In this document: piece after piece, positions 1 to 5,756 of the stretch
How positions within the stretch are numbered: position 1 is the first letter of the stretch
How the letters are laid out: each line of letters begins with the position of its first letter
Assembly: GCA_002389465.1 (NCBI GenBank)
Contig: DGOT01000229.1
Location: forward strand, 1 to 8,008
Reading direction: 5' to 3'
Length of the DNA stretch: 8,008 bases
From: Bacteroidales bacterium UBA4459
GTDB lineage: Bacteria; Bacteroidota; Bacteroidia; Bacteroidales; F082
Made by a program: the position numbers and the translations under genes
Notes under the pieces: model-generated
Told to the model about the DNA's origin: nothing
The model's input: the letters and a program-made list of their open reading frames with translations, nothing else
Database searches by the model: none

Positions 1-1349
1 TTTTGCACCTCTTCCATTTCAGCTTCGATAGCTTTTATCTGGTCCTCTGCCTTGAATGCATTGTATTTGGAGATACGTTTGATCCTGATCTCTGTCAATC
101 GGACAATATCTTCTTCAGTAACCTTGCGCCTGAGTATCTTTTTAAAAGGCTGTATGCCTTTGTCGATGGTTTTGATAACACACTCCCAGGTTTCGCATTT
201 TTCGATTTTGAGGTAGATACGGTTCTCAATAAAAAGTTTTTCGAGCGAATAATTATGCCATTGCTGGTCCAGTTCGCTCAGCCTGATATCCAGTTCGTCT
301 TTAAGCAACTTCACCGTATGGTCGGCGTTGACCCGCAATATCTTTTTTACCGAAAGAAACTGTGGCTTTCCATCGTAGATAACGCACGAGTTAGGCGACA
401 CCGACACCTCGCAGTTAGTAAAGGCATAGAGGGCATCTATCGTCTGGTCGGGCGACACGTTGGAAGCCAGGTGGATGACGATCTCCACATGTTCGGCTGT
501 ATTGTCGTCAATCTTCCTGATCTTGATCTTCCCTTTATCGTTGGCCGAAATGATTGAATCAATCAACGAAGTGGTGGTGGTGGTAAAAGGTATTTCCGTT
601 ATGATGAGTGTCTTCTTATCTTCCTGTCTGATCCGCGCTCTTACCCGCACTTTTCCTCCGCGAAGGCCTTCGTTGTACCGGGTGAAGTCAGCCATACCGC
701 CGGTACTGAAGTCGGGCAACAATTCAAAATCCTTTCCTCTAAGATGTTTGATAGACGCATCGATCAGTTCGTTGAAATTGTGCGGTAATATTTTGGATGC
801 CAGGCCTACGGCGATCCCTTCGACTCCCTGCGCCAGCAGCAGAGGGAATTTCACCGGTAAGGTTACCGGCTCCTTGTTTCTTCCGTCGTAGGATGCTTTC
901 CATTCAGTGGTTTTGGGGTTGAATACGACTTCGCGGGCAAATTTGGAAAGCCGTGCTTCTATATACCGGGGAGCTGCCGAACTATCACCCGTCAGCGTAT
1001 TGCCCCAGTTCCCCTGGGTTTCTATTAATATGTCTTTTTGTCCTAACTGCACCAGTGCATCACCGATGGATGCATCACCATGGGGATGAAACTGCATGGT
1101 ATGACCTATGATGTTGGCCACCTTGTTGAACCTGCCGTCATCAAGGCGGTTCATGGCATGTAATATCCTGCGCTGTACCGGTTTCAGTCCGTCATAGATT
1201 TCCGGTACGGCACGCTCCAGTATCACGTACGAAGCATAGTCGAGAAACCAGTTCTCATACATCCCCTGCAAAGGAAGCGTTTGATAACTGCCCTCTTCCG
1301 TATTTTCCGGCAACTCTTGCCGTTCGTCCTTTTCTTCCAGATCACTCAT
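1..1349 (-). CDS. parC: DNA topoisomerase IV subunit A (ParC-type), N-terminal half, cut by the window edge
   Basis: This is the DNA breakage-reunion subunit of a type IIA topoisomerase, which with ParE decatenates and relaxes chromosomes in the cytoplasm. About 449 residues are visible from the ATG at 1347-1349; the gene runs off the left edge. The winged-helix region (about residues 30-150) holds KPVQRRILHAM near residue 56, HPHGDASIGDALV at 88-100, and AAPRYIEARL with the predicted catalytic tyrosine at Tyr129. The tower domain follows, and the visible end (about 430-449) is charged and coiled-coil-like. The C-terminal beta-pinwheel is outside the window. The MQFHPHGDASIGDALVQLGQ form favours ParC over GyrA of Bacteroidota, whose equivalent reads closer to YHPHGDSSVYD (from memory). 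The start leaves a 23-base gap to the upstream membrane-protein gene, so the two are probably co-transcribed. No good Shine-Dalgarno site precedes it. ParE is not in the window. The position equivalent to E. coli GyrA Ser83 is alanine. Confidence 0.93.
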   Translation of the reverse strand, partial: MSDLEEKDERQELPENTEEGSYQTLPLQGMYENWFLDYASYVILERAVPEIYDGLKPVQRRILHAMNRLDDGRFNKVANIIGHTMQFHPHGDASIGDALVQLGQKDILIETQGNWGNTLTGDSSAAPRYIEARLSKFAREVVFNPKTTEWKASYDGRNKEPVTLPVKFPLLLAQGVEGIAVGLASKILPHNFNELIDASIKHLRGKDFELLPDFSTGGMADFTRYNEGLRGGKVRVRARIRQEDKKTLIITEIPFTTTTTSLIDSIISANDKGKIKIRKIDDNTAEHVEIVIHLASNVSPDQTIDALYAFTNCEVSVSPNSCVIYDGKPQFLSVKKILRVNADHTVKLLKDELDIRLSELDQQWHNYSLEKLFIENRIYLKIEKCETWECVIKTIDKGIQPFKKILRRKVTEEDIVRLTEIRIKRISKYNAFKAEDQIKAIEAEMEEVQ

Positions 1350-1372
1350 CAATAAAAACTATTTGAAATGGC

Positions 1373-3424
1373 TTATTTCCAATACCGCAGAACCAAAGTT
1401 TCTGACAATAACATTAAAAGTGCGAAGATAATAAATAGCTTCCATAATTGGCTTTCTTTATGCACAGTATTTAACATTTCCGTATAAGCTGATTCGTCTT
1501 CTGAAAGCACCTCCGCATTTTTTATTCCCTCTGAATCAATCTGTTCGTTCAGTTCGGCAGAAGTATAAAATTTAAGTTGTGATTCGGCACGGTCGTAATT
1601 CCAGGCAAACACATATTCTGTATGATCTTCCACCATCAGGTCGTAAAAGCCGTCATTTTTTATCCCCTCGTGCATATCCAGCATCAGGCCTCCGTTCATG
1701 ATCTGCTGACCGGGAATAAATGAATAATCACCTGCATGTGCTTTGATCATAAACGGCTGGTCGTTTTCCGGCAGATGTTCCGGGTTGCTCAGCAGCACTT
1801 TGTCCTCTTTGCCTATAATTCGGAACAATTTTGTGTGGGCCTCTCCTGACACGGCTGCCCCGTACATCACCGGCACAAACAGCGCATGGGAAGCAAAATT
1901 CCCGAAGGTTTTATCCAGGGGGGACGACAACAGATACATACGTCCTTTCCCTTTCTTTTTTGTCAGCAGGAAGTCATCACCATCCAGCAGCGTAACCAGA
2001 CTTTCGACACCCGAAGAGATCGTGTAGCTGTAGCGGAAATGCTTATAGACAACGGGCAAATCGGCATTTTCAGGTATTTTGGTAATAGCATCGCTGAACA
2101 GCGGATGTGTTGTTTTAATGCCCGTTACCCCGCTTTGCCCTTCCACTAACGAACCGATGCTTCCGGCTCCGAACAAACCGAGTAACTGGTTCTCATCGGT
2201 TTTGTCTTCTGTAGCTGCCGGAATGAACATCAGGTTGCTTCCCGCTTCCACAATAGCTTTCAGTTGTTCCGTCAGCCCGTTGGATATGACCGGCAGGCTG
2301 TTCAGGATGATCAGGTTAAACCGGCTCAGCTCGTCATATTTTACCCGGCGGTAGTCCATCCGCTCGTAGCGGAACAAGCTATCGGATCCGTAAAACAGGT
2401 CCAACGCATCGCTATTTCCGTCCATGCCGATCTCCAGCACGTTCAGGTTTTGTTTCACATGAAAAGCGAAATAAAGCTTATCGTCAAAAGTGATGGGGTA
2501 ATCTTCTATTTCGAGCAGCCCGTAGTGCCATCCTGTTTTGCGGGGCGTGAAACTCATGGTCACCAGCTCATAGCCACCGGCTTTGATGTCGATGCCGGCC
2601 ACGGCCTTTTGCTGTTTGTCGATCCACAGTTTCAACGGAATTTTTTCGTAATCTGTCTCCGAACTGTTGCGGAGACGTACTTTCAGCTCCGTTTTCCTTC
2701 CTGTGATCATCACCGGGCCGGTCAGCCAGCACGAGTCGATGTATATGTTCCGTTTTTGCAGGTGCGCCAGAGGAAACAAATAGAAATAAGCGGCAGTATC
2801 TTCCTTCATGCGTAACAGGTCGGTGCTGTTTTTCTGGAAATCGGAAAACAGGTACATCTCCCAGTCCGGATAATTTTTTTCGGAGGCAATGGAATGCGCA
2901 TTGCTTACAATGGAGCCAATCTCTTTACTCGCTGGGGAAACTACCAGCCTGTCCAGCTCATTCATCACCTCCTCCTTGTTCAGCACCCTGCGCTGCGATG
3001 GCCTCACATCGTTGCTGAGCAGCACAAATCGTTTGTCGCGTGGCGAATGTTTGATCAGCTCACGTGCGTTGTTGACAGCCTCTTCGAACAGCCGCCCCTC
3101 CTCCCCTTCGGCCATCATGCTGAACGAATTATCGACATAAACAGCTGTTAATCCACCGGCTGTCGGTAATGTGTGATTTCCGTTGCGGTTCATTTCAGGC
3201 CCGGCAAAAGCCAACACAACCAGTGCCACTGCCAGCATGCGCAACAACAGTACGATGAGGTGCTTCAGCTTGTTCTGCTTACGGGTTTGCGCTGTGATAT
3301 TCTTCAGAAACTCTATGTTGCTGAACCATATTTTTTTATACCTCCTGAAATTAAACAGGTGGATGATGACGGGGATCAACACTGCCAGCAAACCGTACAG
3401 AAATTCAGGATGGTTAAAATACAT
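1373..3424 (-). CDS. BatA-domain / von Willebrand factor A membrane protein
   Basis: A 683-residue protein with the Bacteroidota BatA N-terminal double-membrane-helix layout. Hydrophobic helices lie at about 7-24 and 55-75, separated by a basic cytoplasmic loop with NFRRYKKIWFSNIEFLK. A vWA-type domain follows, with DNSFS at 98-102 (the DxSxS part of a metal-binding MIDAS site) and a second acidic LFSD near 192-195. About 224-325 looks like a beta-sandwich. About 327-405 resembles the non-catalytic glutamine-amidotransferase-like fold often found in this family (LNVLEIG, then FNLIILNSLPVI). A final helix at about 659-679 ends in RYWK, giving three membrane anchors with most of the protein in the periplasm. 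Related BatA/BatB proteins are linked with stress tolerance and envelope function, but the task of this form is not known. It lies just upstream of parC and is probably in the same transcript. The AAGGG sequence only three bases before ATG is too close to be a convincing ribosome-binding site. Confidence 0.88.
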   Translation of the reverse strand: MYFNHPEFLYGLLAVLIPVIIHLFNFRRYKKIWFSNIEFLKNITAQTRKQNKLKHLIVLLLRMLAVALVVLAFAGPEMNRNGNHTLPTAGGLTAVYVDNSFSMMAEGEEGRLFEEAVNNARELIKHSPRDKRFVLLSNDVRPSQRRVLNKEEVMNELDRLVVSPASKEIGSIVSNAHSIASEKNYPDWEMYLFSDFQKNSTDLLRMKEDTAAYFYLFPLAHLQKRNIYIDSCWLTGPVMITGRKTELKVRLRNSSETDYEKIPLKLWIDKQQKAVAGIDIKAGGYELVTMSFTPRKTGWHYGLLEIEDYPITFDDKLYFAFHVKQNLNVLEIGMDGNSDALDLFYGSDSLFRYERMDYRRVKYDELSRFNLIILNSLPVISNGLTEQLKAIVEAGSNLMFIPAATEDKTDENQLLGLFGAGSIGSLVEGQSGVTGIKTTHPLFSDAITKIPENADLPVVYKHFRYSYTISSGVESLVTLLDGDDFLLTKKKGKGRMYLLSSPLDKTFGNFASHALFVPVMYGAAVSGEAHTKLFRIIGKEDKVLLSNPEHLPENDQPFMIKAHAGDYSFIPGQQIMNGGLMLDMHEGIKNDGFYDLMVEDHTEYVFAWNYDRAESQLKFYTSAELNEQIDSEGIKNAEVLSEDESAYTEMLNTVHKESQLWKLFIIFALLMLLSETLVLRYWK

Positions 3425-3447
3425 AAGCCCTTAAAGGTATTGGCAGG

Positions 3448-3455
3448 CAAAATTA
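3448..3455 (-). promoter_or_regulatory. Candidate -7 box for the BatA-like gene
   Basis: Read on the minus strand this is TAATTTTG, matching the Bacteroidota -7 consensus TAnnTTTG. It would place the transcription start about 15-20 bases before the ATG at 3424. No TTG-type -33 box is visible at the usual 17-21-base spacing, so it is a weak candidate. Confidence 0.33.
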
Positions 3456-3535
3456 ATAAAAAGCAAGCACCGGAAGCAGCAGACGTTGACTAAGTAAAGT
3501 TTTAAACAGAACAACCGTTTTTGTGGGTTATTCGG

Positions 3536-3543
3536 TATATTTG
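3536..3543 (+). promoter_or_regulatory. Candidate -7 box for the Reg_prop propeller gene
   Basis: TATATTTG fits the Bacteroidota -7 consensus TAnnTTTG exactly. The nearest upstream TTG (3521-3523, within TTTTTG) is only 12 bases away, shorter than the usual 17-21. If used, it leaves a leader of about 105 bases before the ATG at 3656. I saw no clear riboswitch-like or attenuator structure in that leader. Confidence 0.4.
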
Positions 3544-3655
3544 TGATAGATAAAACACGTTAACCTGTCATATTTTAGGACGGGATATATAGCAATCAAT
3601 TAATAATGAATTCAAAATAACACACCAGATTTCAAAACTTAATAACTGACGAACT

Positions 3656-4939
3656 ATGAGAAGACTAATTTTACTAATTGCCCTGTTGAGTTCACACTAT
3701 ATTTTTGGACAAACGGGATGGACTCATTTCACAAAAGAAGATGGGTTGGCTTCAAACTGGGTATTAACCTGCATGGAAGACCGGCAAGGCAACATGTGGT
3801 TTGGGACCGATAACGGCCTGAACAAATTTGACGGTACCGTATTTAAAACCTTTACTAAAAAAGAGGGGTTACCCGGGGGCTTTGTTAAAAATATTTATGA
3901 AGATAAGGACGGAAATATATGGATGCTGTCAGGGAAAAATGCATACAATTACTTATTGAAAGATGTGTTTTATAAAGATATAGGCGTTAGTGTTTTGCAC
4001 GATGAAAATATAATAAGCACCCTGAATGTAAATCAAAAGGAGTACCGTTTTGGTATGATTACCGAAGATGTTGATGGAAATATCTGGTTAGGTGGTTATA
4101 ATGCGAAAAAAGGAAAACCCTTTATCGTTAAAAACTTTGATGGAAAAAGCTGGGGGAAATTTCAGCCTGAAGATGACCCTGCCAGCAAGCCCTTTGAAAG
4201 TTTTTTTATAGATCATTCCGGCAATATCTGGACAATACTCCTGTCAGGTAAAGGTGAATATGTGCAACGATTCGATGGAGTTAGCTGGAAATCATTTGGA
4301 AAGAACGATGGCTTTCCCTCTAGTAAAAGAGATCGCGCTTATAAAATTTTGTTTGAAGATCGTAACGGTAATTTATGGTTTGGGGCATCTTCAGCAGAAA
4401 TTTATGGCGGTTTAATGAAATTTAATGGAACTAATTGGGCATCATATACTAGGGATGATGGATTTATTGGCAAAAGTGTCAACAGCATAGTAGAAGATCA
4501 TGATGGAAATATTTGGGTTGCGACTAATAAGGGGCTAAACGTATTTGATGGGGCTTCATGGGAATACTTTTCAGAAAAGGATAAATTACCAAGTAATATC
4601 ATAAATACAACAATAGTTGATCGTAATGGTCGGGTTTGGGTTGGAACAGCAAAAGGCTTGGCTCTTTTCGATAAAGGTAAATGGAGCCTGTTCAATAGCA
4701 AAAATGGACTCGCACATAATAATGTTAGAATTATGAAGGAAGACAGTAGAGGAAACGTATGGGTTGGCGCAGCTTCTGCTGCAAAAAAAGGTGGAGTATC
4801 TGTTTATATTGATGGTAGTTGGGTGTCTTTCGCATCAGATAAATTACCCAATTTTTACACACATGATATTTTTGAAGATTCAAAAGGCAATATGTGGATA
4901 TTAACTATTGGAAATGGGGTGCTTAAATACGAATATTAG
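3656..4939 (+). CDS. Secreted Reg_prop (two-component regulator propeller) repeat protein
   Basis: A 427-residue exported protein. Residues 1-18 form a signal peptide (MRRLILLIALL core), probably cut just before Gln19. The mature part consists of Reg_prop beta-propeller repeats with the signature ED-x-x-GN-x-W-x-G. I count nine, with the key tryptophan at about residues 48, 89, 144, 192, 241, 287, 328, 369 and 414. The spacing is irregular (41-55). In hybrid two-component systems such repeats form the periplasmic sensor and are followed by Y_Y_Y, membrane and histidine-kinase parts. All of those are absent: the protein stops at GVLKYEY just after the last repeat. It also lacks a T9SS sorting tail, so a periplasmic or outer-membrane-associated soluble propeller is most likely. 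Ligand and partner are unknown. The start is set by the signal peptide; no Shine-Dalgarno site is evident. By eye the gene is more A/T-rich than the genes to its left. Confidence 0.88.
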   Translation: MRRLILLIALLSSHYIFGQTGWTHFTKEDGLASNWVLTCMEDRQGNMWFGTDNGLNKFDGTVFKTFTKKEGLPGGFVKNIYEDKDGNIWMLSGKNAYNYLLKDVFYKDIGVSVLHDENIISTLNVNQKEYRFGMITEDVDGNIWLGGYNAKKGKPFIVKNFDGKSWGKFQPEDDPASKPFESFFIDHSGNIWTILLSGKGEYVQRFDGVSWKSFGKNDGFPSSKRDRAYKILFEDRNGNLWFGASSAEIYGGLMKFNGTNWASYTRDDGFIGKSVNSIVEDHDGNIWVATNKGLNVFDGASWEYFSEKDKLPSNIINTTIVDRNGRVWVGTAKGLALFDKGKWSLFNSKNGLAHNNVRIMKEDSRGNVWVGAASAAKKGGVSVYIDGSWVSFASDKLPNFYTHDIFEDSKGNMWILTIGNGVLKYEY

Positions 4940-4963
4940 ATATTAATTTATGTAAATATTACC

Positions 4964-5000
4964 CCCACTCAGCGTAGTTTGCAACCACGCCGCTATATCA
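4964..5000. repeat. REP-like palindromic unit, copy 1 (degenerate)
   Basis: A 37-base unit beginning CCCACTC and ending TATATCA. Its core is a hairpin: GCGTAGTT at 4972-4979, loop TGC, AACCACGC at 4983-4990, an 8-pair stem with one A-C mismatch. It matches copy 2 at 5047-5084 in the same orientation over its whole length, with one base difference in loop length and a few substitutions. Direct copies of a short palindrome in a spacer resemble REP elements mobilised by RAYT (Y1 tyrosine) transposases; that assignment is inference. Confidence 0.6.
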
Positions 5001-5008
5001 TTATTCCA

Positions 5009-5036
5009 TGGTTCCCTAAAGCCTATCGGGAAACCA
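5009..5036. repeat. Hairpin between the two REP-like units
   Basis: TGGTTCCC (5009-5016) pairs with GGGAAACCA (5028-5036) across an 11-base loop, giving an 8-pair stem with one bulged A. Its sequence is unrelated to the hairpins on either side. It may be a second palindrome family or the spacer of a composite element. Confidence 0.5.
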
Positions 5037-5046
5037 CAAGAGCACT

Positions 5047-5084
5047 CCCACTCGGCGTAGTCTCCCGACTACGCCGCCATATCA
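5047..5084. repeat. REP-like palindromic unit, copy 2 (perfect hairpin)
   Basis: A 38-base unit with the same CCCACTC head and ATATCA tail as copy 1. Its core is perfect: CGGCGTAGTC (5053-5062), loop TCCC, GACTACGCCG (5067-5076), ten pairs without mismatch. The perfect stem suggests a younger or selected copy. No transposase gene is present in the window. Confidence 0.65.
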
Positions 5085-5169
5085 ATTACATTTTAACTGG
5101 TAACAGCATGAAAGTTTAATTCCTGTCGTTGTGGAATGAACCTACCCGAATTCCTTGAAGCGTCAGGCA

Positions 5170-5201
5170 TTTGAAAAACTCATGAATAATTCTTAACTTT
5201 G
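5170..5201 (+). promoter_or_regulatory. Bacteroidota-type promoter upstream of the decayed T9SS gene
   Basis: TTTG at 5170-5173, 20 bases of spacing, then TAACTTTG at 5194-5201. This fits the Bacteroidota sigma-ABfr consensus TTTG-N(about 19-21)-TAnnTTTG well and is the best promoter match I found in the window. It predicts a transcript start near 5208, about 30 bases before the ATG at 5239, which supports reading 5239-5578 as one former gene. Confidence 0.55.
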
Positions 5202-5238
5202 TCAGACTACAGTATCCGTGCCTCAGCGAATCACGTAT

Positions 5239-5578
5239 ATGACCAGACCGACTTCCATATTATTGCTCATCTTCCGTACGCTTCAGAAAGCTAACTGCCG
5301 ATACAACCATAACAGCATAATACTCCCCGCTACATGGCGCCAAGCGCCAGACCCTGCCTGTTTATCCGAACCCGGCAAACAATGAGGCCTATATAATGGT
5401 AAAAGACGGAGTCATCGTCCACGAAGTTAACGTGTACAATCAATTGGGACAACTAGTCTGGCATCAGGAAAAAGGAATTGACAAAATAGATATCTCTATG
5501 TTCAACCAGAGATTATACGTAGTCGAAATCATAAAGGATAAAGGAAGAAGCGTTCAGAAGCTAATCATTAAGCATTGA
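5239..5578 (+). pseudogene. Collapsed T9SS cargo gene: signal-peptide-like start plus frame-shifted C-terminal sorting tail
   Basis: Two overlapping frames together look like the two ends of one exported protein. The ATG at 5239 opens a 48-residue frame (stop 5383-5385) beginning MTRPTSILLLIF, a signal-peptide-like start that lacks a clean cleavage site. One base shifted, an open frame from 5321 to the stop at 5576-5578 encodes a T9SS type A sorting domain (Por_Secre_tail, TIGR04183): LPVYPNPANNEAYI, then VNVYNQLGQLVW, then RLYVVEI, ending QKLIIKH. In this family the tail directs export across the outer membrane and is removed or replaced by an anchor. It needs an N-terminal signal peptide, which the tail frame itself lacks (a TAA lies at 5318-5320). 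The cargo domain is missing. An internal deletion plus frameshift explains this best. A tiny intact gene with one sequencing error, about 113 residues, is the alternative. Confidence 0.65.
5335..5349. repeat. Short hairpin in the frame-overlap zone of the decayed gene
   Basis: TGGCGC (5335-5340), loop CAA, GCGCCA (5344-5349): a perfect six-pair, G/C-rich stem. It sits where the signal-peptide frame and the T9SS-tail frame overlap, so it could mark a deletion or slippage point. It is short enough to be chance. Confidence 0.35.
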
Positions 5579-5647
5579 TTCGTAACTGGTTAACAGGGGG
5601 CTCATAAGCCGCTGCCGCACTTCCGTAACAAGTAATACTACCATACG

Positions 5648-5668
5648 GATTGTTATTGGGGAACAATC
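5648..5668. repeat. Inverted repeat downstream of the T9SS tail
   Basis: GATTGTT (5648-5654) and AACAATC (5662-5668) pair perfectly over seven bases around the loop ATTGGGG. It lies 70 bases after the stop of the tail frame. No T-run follows on either strand, so it is not a standard intrinsic terminator. Confidence 0.35.
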
Positions 5669-5688
5669 AAATAACTGCCTCTTCGCAC

Positions 5689-5714
5689 AGACTGAGATGT
5701 GAGACTGAGATGTG
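5689..5714. repeat. Perfect 13-base tandem duplication
   Basis: AGACTGAGATGTG occurs twice head to tail (5689-5701 and 5702-5714) with no mismatch, followed by the first two bases of a third copy. It lies 43 bases before the start codon of the GloVer-repeat gene, in its likely promoter region. Confidence 0.8.
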
Positions 5715-5742
5715 AGGGGGTTGTATTTTTTTGTAATTTTAA

Positions 5743-5756
5743 GGAAAATATTTTCC
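5743..5756 (+). promoter_or_regulatory. Perfect palindrome abutting the GloVer gene start codon
   Basis: GGAAAATATTTTCC is a perfect 14-base palindrome ending directly before the ATG at 5757. Its left end overlaps AAGGA (5741-5745), the only Shine-Dalgarno-like sequence here, about 11 bases from the start. It could be an operator or a weak hairpin affecting initiation. The A/T-rich TTGTAATTTTA just upstream (5731-5741) is a possible but non-consensus -7 region. Confidence 0.45.

Larger units (their letters stand above)
4940..5238. other. Non-coding spacer with REP-like hairpins and a promoter
   Basis: No believable gene lies here; all frames I translated carry frequent stops. The stretch holds two copies of a palindromic unit, a third unrelated hairpin between them, and near its right end a promoter pointing to the decayed T9SS gene. 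A weak open stretch from 5190 to about 5291 in one frame matches nothing I recognise. None of the hairpins is followed by a T-run, so no classical terminator is seen after the propeller gene, although the hairpins could still protect or end its transcript. Confidence 0.7.

Noticed and set aside
3..1089. Three plus-strand open frames (3-557, 460-891, 907-1089)
   Set aside because: They lie antisense to parC, whose minus-strand frame carries unmistakable topoisomerase motifs; the plus-strand translations resemble nothing and overlap each other.
1743..3493. Several plus-strand open frames over the BatA-like gene
   Set aside because: They are shadows of a continuous 683-codon minus-strand gene with clear membrane helices and a MIDAS motif.
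3521..3523. TTG as the -33 box paired with TATATTTG at 3536-3543
   Set aside because: The spacing is 12 bases, well below the usual range, so only the -7 box is reported.
4498..4701. Minus-strand 67-codon frame inside the Reg_prop gene
   Set aside because: It is antisense to the repeated GN-x-W propeller motifs and looks like no known protein.
4964..5084. CRISPR array
   Set aside because: Only two diverged, strongly palindromic units, no further spacers and no cas genes; REP-like elements fit better.
5054..5084. Rho-independent terminator for the Reg_prop gene at the perfect REP-like hairpin
   Set aside because: The stem is followed by GCCATATCAATTA, not a T-tract, and lies more than 110 bases after the stop codon.
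5648..5668. Rho-independent terminator after the T9SS tail
   Set aside because: The stem is A/T-rich and no T-run follows on either strand.
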